5,471 nt of DNA, taken from NCBI GenBank assembly GCA_030694835.1, contig JAUYUF010000332.1, forward strand, positions 1-5,471. The letters are read 5' to 3'. This stretch comes from Flavobacteriaceae bacterium. GTDB lineage: Bacteria; Bacteroidota; Bacteroidia; Flavobacteriales; Flavobacteriaceae. The notes beneath the pieces are model-generated. The model worked only from the letters and a program-made list of their open reading frames with translations. It was not told where the DNA came from and searched no databases. Numbering within the stretch: the first letter of the stretch is position 1; every line of letters begins with the position of its first letter. Positions 1 to 5,471 of this stretch are shown here, in pieces. Both the position numbers and the translations under genes were made by a program.

Positions 1-129
1 GGGTAAAGGCACTATTTTCAATATAATTTTTAAAAGTGCAGAATAGCAAACAGTTTGTAAAGTTAACAAATCGTTAGATTTAATTTTAAAGTAACGGATT
101 CAAGTAATTACAATTCATTAAATATCTTT
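1..129. other. Non-coding region downstream of the MOSC gene
   Basis: I see no credible coding frame on either strand here; the DNA is very AT-rich with frequent stops. It follows the last gene of the minus-strand cluster. No strong intrinsic terminator (GC-rich stem plus U-run) follows the MOSC stop codon. Two weak inverted repeats are visible: TTTGT at 54-58 with ACAAA at 66-70, around a 7-nt loop, and GCACT at 9-13 with AGTGC at 35-39. The second can be extended by three A-T pairs if one A is bulged. Either could arise by chance in such AT-rich DNA. The stretch may also contain the upstream region of a further minus-strand gene outside the window. Confidence 0.6.
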
Positions 130-678
130 TTATTTAGATAAGTTTTTATATATTTCTGCAATAGTTATTCTAGTTTCTGAGCTTTCCTGAACTAATTTAA
201 AATCATCTCCCGTTTGTACTGCACCAATTTGCAATACTTTAAAATAAACACCACTATAAGTTGAATCCCAAAATTGTTTTACAATCGCTTCATCTTGAAA
301 CCTGAAAATCAGTTTAAAACAAGGTTCTCTTGGTTTTGTTACTTCAATCAAGGCATTTCCAATTTTATAAACATCGCCAACACAAATAGTGGTTTCATCT
401 AAATCTGAAATAGTTAGATTCTCACCAAACATCCCAAAATTAAAATCTAAGTGTGGATATAATTTTTTCCAATATTCATAATGATTTTCGCTGTAAGCAT
501 ACACAGCTTGATCAATCCCGCCATGGTATTTACGATCTACCACAGCATCATTTTCAACATCTTCTATACCTAAAAAAATAGGCTCTATTATTGGACGTTT
601 AAAAATACCTGTTTCTGCAATTTTACCTTTCCACTGATGTGTTTCTCTTTTCCCAATATTGGTTGATACTACAATCAT
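130..678 (-). CDS. YiiM-like MOSC domain protein, short C-terminus
   Basis: The 182-residue protein is a MOSC-domain protein (molybdenum cofactor sulfurase C-terminal type) closest to the YiiM group. Seen in the sequence: a YiiM-like N-terminus (STNIGK at residues 5-10, TGIFKRP at 23-29), the HGGIDQAVYAYS stretch at 52-63, FGENLT at 84-89, and KPREPC ending in Cys120, the conserved cysteine of the family. MOSC proteins are thought to use this cysteine for sulfur or molybdenum-cofactor ligation. In E. coli, YiiM and YcbX give molybdenum-cofactor-dependent resistance to N-hydroxylated base analogues such as 6-hydroxylaminopurine, so reductive detoxification of N-hydroxylated compounds is a plausible but unproven role. 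It is soluble, with no signal peptide or membrane segment. The chain stops soon after TIAEIYKNLS (172-181), where YiiM proteins have a further small helical domain; E. coli YiiM is about 224 residues. The ATG shares its A with the stop codon of the GH3 gene (TAATG), which supports this start. Confidence 0.9.
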   Translation of the reverse strand: MIVVSTNIGKRETHQWKGKIAETGIFKRPIIEPIFLGIEDVENDAVVDRKYHGGIDQAVYAYSENHYEYWKKLYPHLDFNFGMFGENLTISDLDETTICVGDVYKIGNALIEVTKPREPCFKLIFRFQDEAIVKQFWDSTYSGVYFKVLQIGAVQTGDDFKLVQESSETRITIAEIYKNLSK

Positions 679-680
679 TA
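676..680 (-). promoter_or_regulatory. TAATG stop/start overlap, GH3 to MOSC
   Basis: The TAA stop of the GH3 gene (680-678) shares one base with the ATG of the MOSC gene (678-676), the same arrangement as at the upstream junction. This supports co-transcription and translational coupling of the MOSC gene with GH3. Confidence 0.75.
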
Positions 681-2168
681 TTTTAATATTTCTAATTGAT
701 CTACAATTTTACGATCGTTTGACAATCGTGGCACTTTGTTTTGTCCACCTAATTTACCTATTGATTTCATATAGTTCTGAAATCCACCTTTTACAACTTT
801 GGAAATCTTTAAAGGTTGTAACACTTTGCCAGAAATCAAATCGAAATAATAGGCATTTTGCTGCTGAAGTGCTTTATCTAACTGTGTTAAAAAAATCTCC
901 ATATTTTCGGGTGCTTTTTCAAACTCAATAAACCACTCATGATAAGGAAGTCCATCTTTCGGATTCACTTGAGGTGCAACCGTAAATTCATTAACACTAA
1001 TTTCTGTATTTTCTACCGTGTTTTTTAAAGCATGTTCTACTTCTTTGGCAATTACATGCTCTCCAAAAGCAGAAATATAATGTTTAATTCTACCCGAAAC
1101 AATAACTCTATAAGGTTTTAGTGATGTAAACATAACCGTATCTCCAATATTATAACCCCACAAACCTGAATTAGTGTTTAGAATTAATACATAATTTACG
1201 CCCAATTTAACATCAACAATTGATATTCTTGTTGGATTTTCATTATAAAATTCATCGGTTGGTATGAATTCATAGAACATTCCGCTATTCAATAGAAGCA
1301 ACATTCCTTTTTCTTTTTGAGAATCTTGAAATGCAAAAAAACCCTCTGAGGCAGGAAATAATTCAATAGAATCTACTTTACGACCAATTAGGTTTTCAAA
1401 TTTTTGGCGATATGGTTCAAAATTTACACCACCAAAAACAAATAAATTAAAGTTTTTATAAAGTGTACCAACATTTTTGCCGCTTTTTTCAATCAATTTT
1501 TCAAAATACATCTGTACCCAAGAAGGAATTCCGCTTATGACTCTCATATCTTCGTTAATGGTTTCATCAACAATTGCATTTACTTTTGTTTCCCAATCAT
1601 CAATACAATTAGTTTCCCAAGTTGGCATACGGTTTTGTTGTAAATACTTTGGAATGAAATGAGCTGCAATACCAGAAAGTCGGCCTGTTTTAATGCCATT
1701 CTTAACTTCTAAAATTGGACTTCCTTGCAAGAAAATCATTTTACCATCAACAAAATCAGCATTTCCGGTTTCAGCAATATACATTAACAATGCTTGTTTA
1801 GCCGCCTGAATATGAAATGGCATTGATTCTGTAGAAATTGGAATATATTTTGTTCCTGATGTTGTTCCTGATGTTTTGGCAAAATAAAGTGGTTTTCCTT
1901 TCCATAAAACATCCTTTTCTCCCGCAACAACTTTATCAATATAAGGTCTTAAATCTTCATAATCTCTAATCGGCACATACTTTTTAAAATCATCATAGTT
2001 CTTAATTTTTTCAAATTGATGATCATTCCCAAAAGAGGTAAATTGTGCTTCTTTAATAAGATACTTCAGTACTTTTCGCTGAGTTTCAACTGGTTTAGAA
2101 GCCCAACTATAAATGTTACGCTTTTCTATTTGTGCGTAAACTTTAGCTAATATTGATTTTAAACTCAT
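678..2168 (-). CDS. GH3 family acyl-adenylating protein
   Basis: This 496-residue protein belongs to the GH3 family, named after plant auxin-responsive acyl-acid-amido synthetases, which are related to the firefly luciferase/ANL adenylating enzymes. Plant members adenylate a carboxylic acid with ATP and pass it to an amino acid; the substrates of bacterial members are largely unknown. Seen here: the phosphate-binding loop TSGTTSGTK at 99-107, ELFPASEGFFAF at 269-280 (plant YASSE region), GLWGYNIGDTV at 336-346 (the Y-x-x-GD motif), SGRIKHYISAFGEHV at 358-372 at the hinge to the C-terminal subdomain, and a terminal NKVPRLSNDR at 477-486. All nucleotide-binding motifs look intact, so it is probably an active, cytoplasmic enzyme. 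The frame is open 17 codons further upstream, to 2219, but that extension lies inside the peptidase gene. The start MSLKSILAK at 2168 fits the usual GH3 N-terminus and forms a TAATG overlap with the peptidase stop. The stop overlaps the MOSC start in the same way. The acid and amine substrates cannot be read from the sequence. Confidence 0.92.
   Translation of the reverse strand: MSLKSILAKVYAQIEKRNIYSWASKPVETQRKVLKYLIKEAQFTSFGNDHQFEKIKNYDDFKKYVPIRDYEDLRPYIDKVVAGEKDVLWKGKPLYFAKTSGTTSGTKYIPISTESMPFHIQAAKQALLMYIAETGNADFVDGKMIFLQGSPILEVKNGIKTGRLSGIAAHFIPKYLQQNRMPTWETNCIDDWETKVNAIVDETINEDMRVISGIPSWVQMYFEKLIEKSGKNVGTLYKNFNLFVFGGVNFEPYRQKFENLIGRKVDSIELFPASEGFFAFQDSQKEKGMLLLLNSGMFYEFIPTDEFYNENPTRISIVDVKLGVNYVLILNTNSGLWGYNIGDTVMFTSLKPYRVIVSGRIKHYISAFGEHVIAKEVEHALKNTVENTEISVNEFTVAPQVNPKDGLPYHEWFIEFEKAPENMEIFLTQLDKALQQQNAYYFDLISGKVLQPLKISKVVKGGFQNYMKSIGKLGGQNKVPRLSNDRKIVDQLEILK
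1851..1874. repeat. Perfect 12-bp tandem duplication inside the GH3 P-loop
   Basis: The unit TGTTCCTGATGT occurs twice in direct succession (1851-1862 and 1863-1874) with no mismatch. On the coding strand it reads ACATCAGGAACA twice, in frame, giving Thr-Ser-Gly-Thr twice (residues 99-106 of the GH3 protein). The amino acid pattern is largely what the family requires in this loop, but the identical choice at all four codon pairs is notable. Confidence 0.95.
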
Positions 2169-2170
2169 TA
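2166..2170 (-). promoter_or_regulatory. TAATG stop/start overlap, M23 peptidase to GH3
   Basis: The TAA stop of the peptidase (2170-2168) shares one base with the ATG of the GH3 gene (2168-2166). No Shine-Dalgarno sequence is evident just upstream, so termination-reinitiation or ribosome coupling is the likely way the GH3 frame is translated. It also fixes the GH3 start against the longer open frame beginning at 2219. Confidence 0.75.
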
Positions 2171-3055
2171 TTCGAAAGAAATATAATTTGTTGGATTTAC
2201 AGGATAACCATCGCTCCAAAGTTCGAAATGTAAATGCGGACCCGAACTCAACTCACCCAAAGATCCTGAAGCGGCAATTACTTGTCCCGTTTTTACTAAA
2301 TCTCCTTGTTGTTTTAAAACGACACTATTGTGTTTATAAACTGACAAAAAGCCTTTTTTATGCTCTAAAATAATTACATATTCTGTAGCCGATGTCCAAG
2401 CGGTAAATATTACAGTTCCATCTGCAACTGCTTTTACTGGAGTTCCTTTTTTCAGTGAAATATCTACGGCATAATGTTTTTCTTTCGGATTATATCCGCT
2501 TGTAATATAACCAGTTACAGGCGCAAAGAAAACAATATCTAATTTATTTACAGCTTTATCAAAAACGCTAAAACGATCTCTACTCTCAACTTCATTTCTA
2601 AATACAGAATCTTTTTTAGAGGCTAATAAATCAGCTTTAGCTATTTTTAACAACCGATCTCTTTGTACTAAAGAATCAACATTTTCTATAAATTTCTCTG
2701 TTTTTTCCTCTCCTTTTAACACAGGAAGCAACGCCTCCATTTTAATATCATAAACACTAATAACATTTTGCAACGAATCTACTTTATAGACTAATGAAGT
2801 GGCTTGTTTTTTTAATTCGGTAGAGGAATACCCAGGAATATAATATTTGATGGATGTAAAAGCGATAAGAATTGAGGTGCTAACAATTAGAAAAATTACA
2901 AATAACGATCCAAAAACAAATACATTCAAACGTGACAGTTTAAAGGAAAAGCGTTCCTCAAAAGTATCTTCGTTTAACATCACTAACCGATATTTATCAG
3001 TTAATTTATGTTTTAACTTTTTTTTCTTAATTCTATCTTTAAGTATATTTTTCAT
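2168..3055 (-). CDS. Membrane-anchored M23 family (LytM-type) metallopeptidase
   Basis: The 295-residue protein (from the ATG at 3055) is an M23/LytM-type zinc peptidase of the kind that cleaves peptide cross-links in peptidoglycan, or acts as a cell-wall hydrolase regulator. Order of parts: a highly basic cytoplasmic N-terminus (residues 1-22), the segment VMLNEDTFEERFSFKLSRLN (25-44), one hydrophobic membrane helix at about 44-67, a polar, probably helical linker at about 78-170, and the catalytic domain at about 178-292. The active-site pattern is complete: His194 and Asp198 (HYAVD) with His276 as zinc ligands, and His242 (YKH) and His274 (HLH) as the catalytic histidines. It should therefore be active in the periplasm, anchored to the inner membrane. 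A TTG codon at 3064 would add three residues and has an AGAGG eight bases upstream. I prefer the ATG because a promoter-like TATATTTG covers that TTG. The stop overlaps the GH3 start. Exact substrate unknown. Confidence 0.9.
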   Translation of the reverse strand: MKNILKDRIKKKKLKHKLTDKYRLVMLNEDTFEERFSFKLSRLNVFVFGSLFVIFLIVSTSILIAFTSIKYYIPGYSSTELKKQATSLVYKVDSLQNVISVYDIKMEALLPVLKGEEKTEKFIENVDSLVQRDRLLKIAKADLLASKKDSVFRNEVESRDRFSVFDKAVNKLDIVFFAPVTGYITSGYNPKEKHYAVDISLKKGTPVKAVADGTVIFTAWTSATEYVIILEHKKGFLSVYKHNSVVLKQQGDLVKTGQVIAASGSLGELSSGPHLHFELWSDGYPVNPTNYISFE

Positions 3056-3061
3056 CTGCAA

Positions 3062-3069
3062 CAAATATA
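3062..3069 (-). promoter_or_regulatory. Candidate -7 element (TATATTTG) before the peptidase gene
   Basis: On the minus strand TATATTTG (3069-3062) matches the Bacteroidota -7 consensus TAnnTTTG exactly. It sits in the short gap between nadD and the peptidase, six bases before its ATG. No TTG/TTTG -33 element is found at the expected spacing of about 17-23 bp upstream, which weakens the call. If used, transcription would start at or very near the ATG and give an almost leaderless mRNA for the M23-GH3-MOSC group. Confidence 0.35.
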
Positions 3070-3084
3070 CAACCTCTTTATTAG

Positions 3085-3669
3085 TTACTTTTTATAAAAA
3101 TTCATTTCATCAATATAATTCCACACTTTTAATGGTAATAACGGAGTTACATTCTTTTTATTTTTAATCCAATTCCTGATAGATGTTGCCGATATTTGAA
3201 TTATCGGAGCATCAATCAACTTAATATGAGGATGATTAATTATCAATTCTGAATTTTCATCAGTCAATTTTATTCGTGGATAAATATAAATAAAATAGTT
3301 TTGAAGAATTTGTTCGTAATTTTTCCATTTATGAAATCCGCTTAAATTATCTTCTCCCATAATTAAAGAAAATTGATGATTTGGAAATTTCTCAGCAATA
3401 TGTACCAAAGTATTAATGGTATAGGATGGTTGAGATAATTTAAATTCTATATCAGTTACTTTTAATTTTGGATAATCTTCAATTGCCAACTTAACTAAGG
3501 TTAATCTGTGGTGATTGTCTAACAAAGATTTTTTTTCTTTAAATGGATTATGGGGTGAAACCACAAACCAAACTTCGTCTAAATCGGAATGTTCTACCAT
3601 ATGATTAGCAATAATCAAATGACCAATATGAATTGGATTAAAGGTTCCAAAATATAGACCAATGTTCAT
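3085..3669 (-). CDS. nadD: Nicotinate-nucleotide adenylyltransferase
   Basis: This 194-residue cytoplasmic enzyme transfers AMP from ATP to nicotinate mononucleotide, giving deamido-NAD, the step before NAD synthetase in NAD biosynthesis. It has the nucleotidyltransferase Rossmann fold. Visible motifs: GTFNPIHIGH at 8-17 with the T/HxGH-type ATP-binding signature, the substrate loop SPHNPFK at 38-44, PSYTINTL at 81-88, MGEDNLSGFHKW at 104-115, and ISATSIR at 159-165, corresponding to the ISSTxIR signature with one Ser replaced by Ala. Length matches the family (about 190-215 residues). The ATG start gives MNIGLYFGTFNP, the normal beginning of NadD. It lies 9 nt after the gmk stop, so it is almost certainly in the yicC-gmk-nadD operon. 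The 3' end is 29 nt before the peptidase ATG. Confidence 0.96.
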   Translation of the reverse strand: MNIGLYFGTFNPIHIGHLIIANHMVEHSDLDEVWFVVSPHNPFKEKKSLLDNHHRLTLVKLAIEDYPKLKVTDIEFKLSQPSYTINTLVHIAEKFPNHQFSLIMGEDNLSGFHKWKNYEQILQNYFIYIYPRIKLTDENSELIINHPHIKLIDAPIIQISATSIRNWIKNKKNVTPLLPLKVWNYIDEMNFYKK

Positions 3670-3678
3670 ATAACTGAA

Positions 3679-4254
3679 TTATTTCTTCAAGAATTCTGCA
3701 ACTAAATTGTAAGCTGATTTTTTTGCTGTTTCTAAATCATCATTCAGTAAAATAACATCAAAATCTTTAGCATATCCAATTTCTTTAGCTGCTTTTGCAA
3801 CTCTTTCTACAATTTTTTCTTCGGTATCAGTTTGTCTATTTCTCAACCGTATTTCCATTTCTTCAATAGATGGTGGCTGAACAAAAATAGCTAAGGTTTC
3901 TTCTGGATATTGTTTTTTGATATTTAAACCACCTTTAACATCAATATCAAAAATGACATTTTTTCCAGTACTCCAAATTCTATTTATTTCTGATTTCAAA
4001 GTCCCATAAAAATTATCGTGATATACTTCTTCCCATTCTACAAAATCATTATTTTCAATATGATTTTTAAATTGATCTGCCGAAATAAAATAATAATCTT
4101 TCCCGTCAATTTCTTCACCTCTAGCTGGTCTAGAAGTTGCAGAAATTGAAAAATCTAACATCAATTCTGGATAAGTTAATAAATGATGTACTATAGTTGT
4201 TTTTCCAGAACCGGAAGGTGCTGAAAAAACAATTAATTTTCCTTTTTTATTCAT
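3679..4254 (-). CDS. gmk: Guanylate kinase
   Basis: This 191-residue cytoplasmic enzyme phosphorylates GMP (and dGMP) with ATP to GDP, an essential step in purine nucleotide supply and in GMP recycling from RNA breakdown. Motifs are complete: the P-loop APSGSGKT at 12-19; the guanylate kinase signature from SATSRPARGEE (38-48) to DGKDYYF (50-56), with residues that bind the GMP phosphate and guanine; FVEWEEVYHDNFYGT at 71-85; the Walker B-like FDIDVKGG at 102-109; and the lid region PPSIEEMEIRLRNR at 127-140. Length is typical (about 185-210 residues). The ATG at 4254 begins 3 nt after the stop of the upstream yicC-like gene, and nadD follows after 9 nt. Juxtaposition of a yicC-type gene with gmk is also known in Bacillus subtilis (yloC-gmk region), so the pairing is widely conserved. 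Confidence 0.97.
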   Translation of the reverse strand: MNKKGKLIVFSAPSGSGKTTIVHHLLTYPELMLDFSISATSRPARGEEIDGKDYYFISADQFKNHIENNDFVEWEEVYHDNFYGTLKSEINRIWSTGKNVIFDIDVKGGLNIKKQYPEETLAIFVQPPSIEEMEIRLRNRQTDTEEKIVERVAKAAKEIGYAKDFDVILLNDDLETAKKSAYNLVAEFLKK

Positions 4255-4257
4255 GAA

Positions 4258-5115
4258 TTAAAGCACATTTAAAAGTTGTTCTTTAATTTTTTCTAACTCA
4301 TCTTTCATCATCACCACTTTCTTTTGCATTGGAGCATCGTTAGATTTTGATCCTATAGTATTGATTTCTCTTCCCATTTCTTGTGAAATAAATCCAAGTT
4401 TTTTTCCATTCGATTCTAAGTTTGTTAATTCATCTTCAAAATAAGAAAGATGATTTTTTAAACGCACAATCTCTTCAGTAATATCTAATTTTTCTAAGTA
4501 AAAAATTAATTCCTGTTCTAGTCTATTTTGATCAAAATCGGCCATAATCTCAGCAAGAGAATTGTGTAATCTTTCTCTAATTTTAAGAACTCGCGCCTTA
4601 TCTAACCCAATTATTTCTTCTAATAAATTTTGGATATTAACGATTCTGAATTTAAATTCATCTTGAAGTACAGCGCCTTCATCTTTACGGTATTGAATAA
4701 TTTTTTTAAGGGATTCTTCTAAAGCTTCATCTACTTTTTCCCATTCTAAATCATCTAATTCATCTCGTTCAACTTTTAAAGCATCGGGTAATTTTACTGC
4801 TAATTTCAACATTTCAAAATCATCTGAAACAGCAATTTCTCTTAATTGTTTCATATATTCTAAAACGATTGGCTTGTTAACTTTAGCAGCAGTTTCTTCT
4901 GCTGTTAACTCAACAAAAATGGAAAAATCTATTTTGCCTCGTTCTAATTTATTGGCAATTGCTTTGCGCATATCTAATTCTTTTTCTCTGTAATAAGCAG
5001 GAACGCGCGCATTTAAATCTATATTTTTACTGTTAAGTGATTTTATTTCGATGGTAATTTTTTTGGTAGGCAATTGTACAATTGCTTTACCATAACCTGT
5101 CATTGATTGAATCAT
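4258..5115 (-). CDS. YicC/YloC family endoribonuclease
   Basis: The 285-residue protein is a full-length member of the YicC/YloC family, recently characterised as metal-dependent endoribonucleases that act on RNA, including small RNAs in E. coli. Seen in the sequence: the family start MIQSMTGYGKA (1-11), EIKSLNSKNIDLNARVP (23-39), RKDEGAVLQDEF at 143-154, KLDITEEIVRLKNHL at 209-223, and the characteristic C-terminal block GFISQEMGREINTIGSKS at 241-258, followed by a charged helix. The N-terminal YicC domain covers roughly 1-155 and the C-terminal DUF1732 domain about 200-285. It is cytoplasmic with no membrane segment. The ATG at 5115 places SMTGYG at residues 4-9 exactly as in relatives, so the start is secure although no Shine-Dalgarno sequence precedes it. 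It heads the yicC-gmk-nadD group and follows sua5 after 109 nt. Confidence 0.93.
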   Translation of the reverse strand: MIQSMTGYGKAIVQLPTKKITIEIKSLNSKNIDLNARVPAYYREKELDMRKAIANKLERGKIDFSIFVELTAEETAAKVNKPIVLEYMKQLREIAVSDDFEMLKLAVKLPDALKVERDELDDLEWEKVDEALEESLKKIIQYRKDEGAVLQDEFKFRIVNIQNLLEEIIGLDKARVLKIRERLHNSLAEIMADFDQNRLEQELIFYLEKLDITEEIVRLKNHLSYFEDELTNLESNGKKLGFISQEMGREINTIGSKSNDAPMQKKVVMMKDELEKIKEQLLNVL

Positions 5116-5224
5116 ATATGCTTATTTAAGACCCTAAAAGTACTGAATTTATAGGAAATAATTATTTGAAGACTAAATTATGTAAGCTTTTGCAAAATAA
5201 TATACTACGAAAACAAAATGGGTT
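5116..5224. other. Intergenic gap between sua5 and the yicC-like gene
   Basis: This 109-nt AT-rich gap is the largest between genes in the window and the most likely place for a promoter of the yicC-gmk-nadD group. I see no gene, no RNA structure of note and no convincing terminator for sua5. The palindrome TTTTGCAAAA at 5188-5197 has no loop. Confidence 0.6.
5135..5142 (-). promoter_or_regulatory. Weak candidate -7 element (TACTTTTA) before yicC
   Basis: On the minus strand TACTTTTA (5142-5135) matches seven of eight positions of the Bacteroidota -7 consensus TAnnTTTG and ends 19 nt before the ATG of the yicC-like gene. No TTG -33 element is found at the usual spacing, so this is only a suggestion based on location. 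Confidence 0.2.
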
Positions 5225-5471
5225 TTATTCTTTTTTGTTATGCGATGCTCTAGTTAAACGATCGTTGATTGATTTTCCAATTCCTTCATTGGGCATTTTT
5301 TCGGCAATAATAACTTTTAAATTTTTATCATCCATCAAATGTAGAGCGTGATATAAATTTTGTGCAGCCTCATTTAAATTGCCATCACTACTTAAAACTA
5401 ATTGGTTTTCTGTTGGAATGAAGTTTAACTTATTTTTAAATCCGATAAAAGCAACCTCGTTAACATTATAA
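5225..5471 (-). CDS. Threonylcarbamoyl-AMP synthase (Sua5 long form), C-terminal part only
   Basis: The last 81 codons of a gene whose 5' part lies beyond the window edge; the first complete codon starts at 5470 and the TAA stop is 5227-5225. The translation contains NLNEAAQNLYHALHLMD, then LKVIIAEKMPNEGIGKSINDRL and a basic tail (ASHNKKE). This pattern (AA-NL--AL--LD, then V-IAE--P--G-G-AI-DRL-RA) is the C-terminal Sua5 domain found in long-form threonylcarbamoyl-AMP synthases. It is absent from short YrdC/TsaC-type enzymes, so the full protein should be about 310-340 residues with an N-terminal YrdC domain. The enzyme makes L-threonylcarbamoyl-adenylate from threonine, bicarbonate and ATP, the first step of t6A formation at position 37 of ANN-decoding tRNAs. 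The identification rests on the C-terminal domain alone. Confidence 0.82.
   Translation of the reverse strand, partial: YNVNEVAFIGFKNKLNFIPTENQLVLSSDGNLNEAAQNLYHALHLMDDKNLKVIIAEKMPNEGIGKSINDRLTRASHNKKE

Noticed and set aside
54..82. Plus-strand promoter-like pair TTTG (54-57) and TAGATTTA (75-82), spacer 17
   Set aside because: The -7 part has one mismatch and no plus-strand gene follows; it points into the MOSC gene in antisense. Likely chance in AT-rich DNA.
659..931. Plus-strand open frame of 90 codons opposite the GH3 3' end
   Set aside because: It lies wholly antisense to well-supported minus-strand genes and its translation resembles no family I know; it is a shadow frame of AT-rich DNA.
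1477..1662. Plus-strand open frame of 61 codons inside the GH3 gene
   Set aside because: Antisense to conserved GH3 coding sequence, with no recognisable product or start signals.
2169..2219. 17-residue N-terminal extension of the GH3 frame, starting at 2219
   Set aside because: It overlaps the 3' end of the peptidase gene, does not resemble GH3 N-termini, and the ATG at 2168 makes a clean TAATG coupling.
2188..2373. Plus-strand open frame of 61 codons inside the peptidase gene
   Set aside because: Antisense to the conserved M23 catalytic domain and without any recognisable motif.
3018..3025. Run of eight A residues (coding strand) in the 5' part of the peptidase gene, considered as a phase-variation tract
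   Set aside because: It encodes part of the expected lysine-rich N-terminus, and a similar eight-base run occurs in nadD (3529-3536), as expected from AT-rich lysine codons.
2847..3167. Plus-strand open frame of 106 codons with hydrophobic stretches
   Set aside because: Its hydrophobic runs are the antisense of the lysine-rich and membrane segments of the peptidase and of the nadD 3' end; it crosses two real genes.
5188..5197. Palindrome TTTTGCAAAA after sua5 considered as a terminator
   Set aside because: It has no loop, only two G-C pairs and no following U-run, so it cannot form a useful terminator hairpin.
5166..5351. Plus-strand open frame of 61 codons near the right edge
   Set aside because: The minus strand from 5471 to 5225 encodes a clear Sua5 C-terminal domain, so the plus frame is its shadow.

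Overview
This AT-rich window (roughly one third G+C by eye) looks like ordinary chromosomal DNA from the Bacteroidota, most likely a member of the Flavobacteriaceae. The signs are the protein sequences themselves (an M23 peptidase with a lysine-rich N-terminus next to a bacterial GH3-family protein), the near absence of Shine-Dalgarno sequences, and a TAnnTTTG-type promoter element. This taxonomic placement is inference from protein character; no database search was possible.

Every gene lies on the minus strand, so transcription runs from high to low coordinates. In that order: the C-terminal 81 codons of a long-form Sua5-type threonylcarbamoyl-AMP synthase (5471-5225, cut by the window edge); a 109-nt gap; a YicC/YloC-family endoribonuclease (5115-4258); guanylate kinase gmk (4254-3679); nicotinate-nucleotide adenylyltransferase nadD (3669-3085); a short gap with a possible promoter; a membrane-anchored M23 (LytM-type) peptidase (3055-2168); a bacterial GH3-family adenylating enzyme (2168-678); and a YiiM-like MOSC-domain protein (678-130). 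The last 129 nt (129-1) hold no recognisable gene.

The genes fall into two tight groups. The yicC-gmk-nadD group has gaps of only 3 and 9 nt and combines RNA turnover, GMP phosphorylation and NAD synthesis. The M23-GH3-MOSC group is joined by two identical TAATG stop/start overlaps, which suggests translational coupling. The groups are only 29 nt apart, so they may form one six-gene operon with an internal promoter.

I found no mobile element, CRISPR array, RNA gene or clearly new defence or biosynthetic system. The points most worth a second look are the coupled M23-GH3-MOSC trio (the GH3 substrate is unknown), a MOSC protein that stops just after entering the helical C-terminal region expected of YiiM, a perfect 12-bp tandem repeat encoding the GH3 nucleotide-binding loop, and the ambiguous start and promoter of the peptidase gene.
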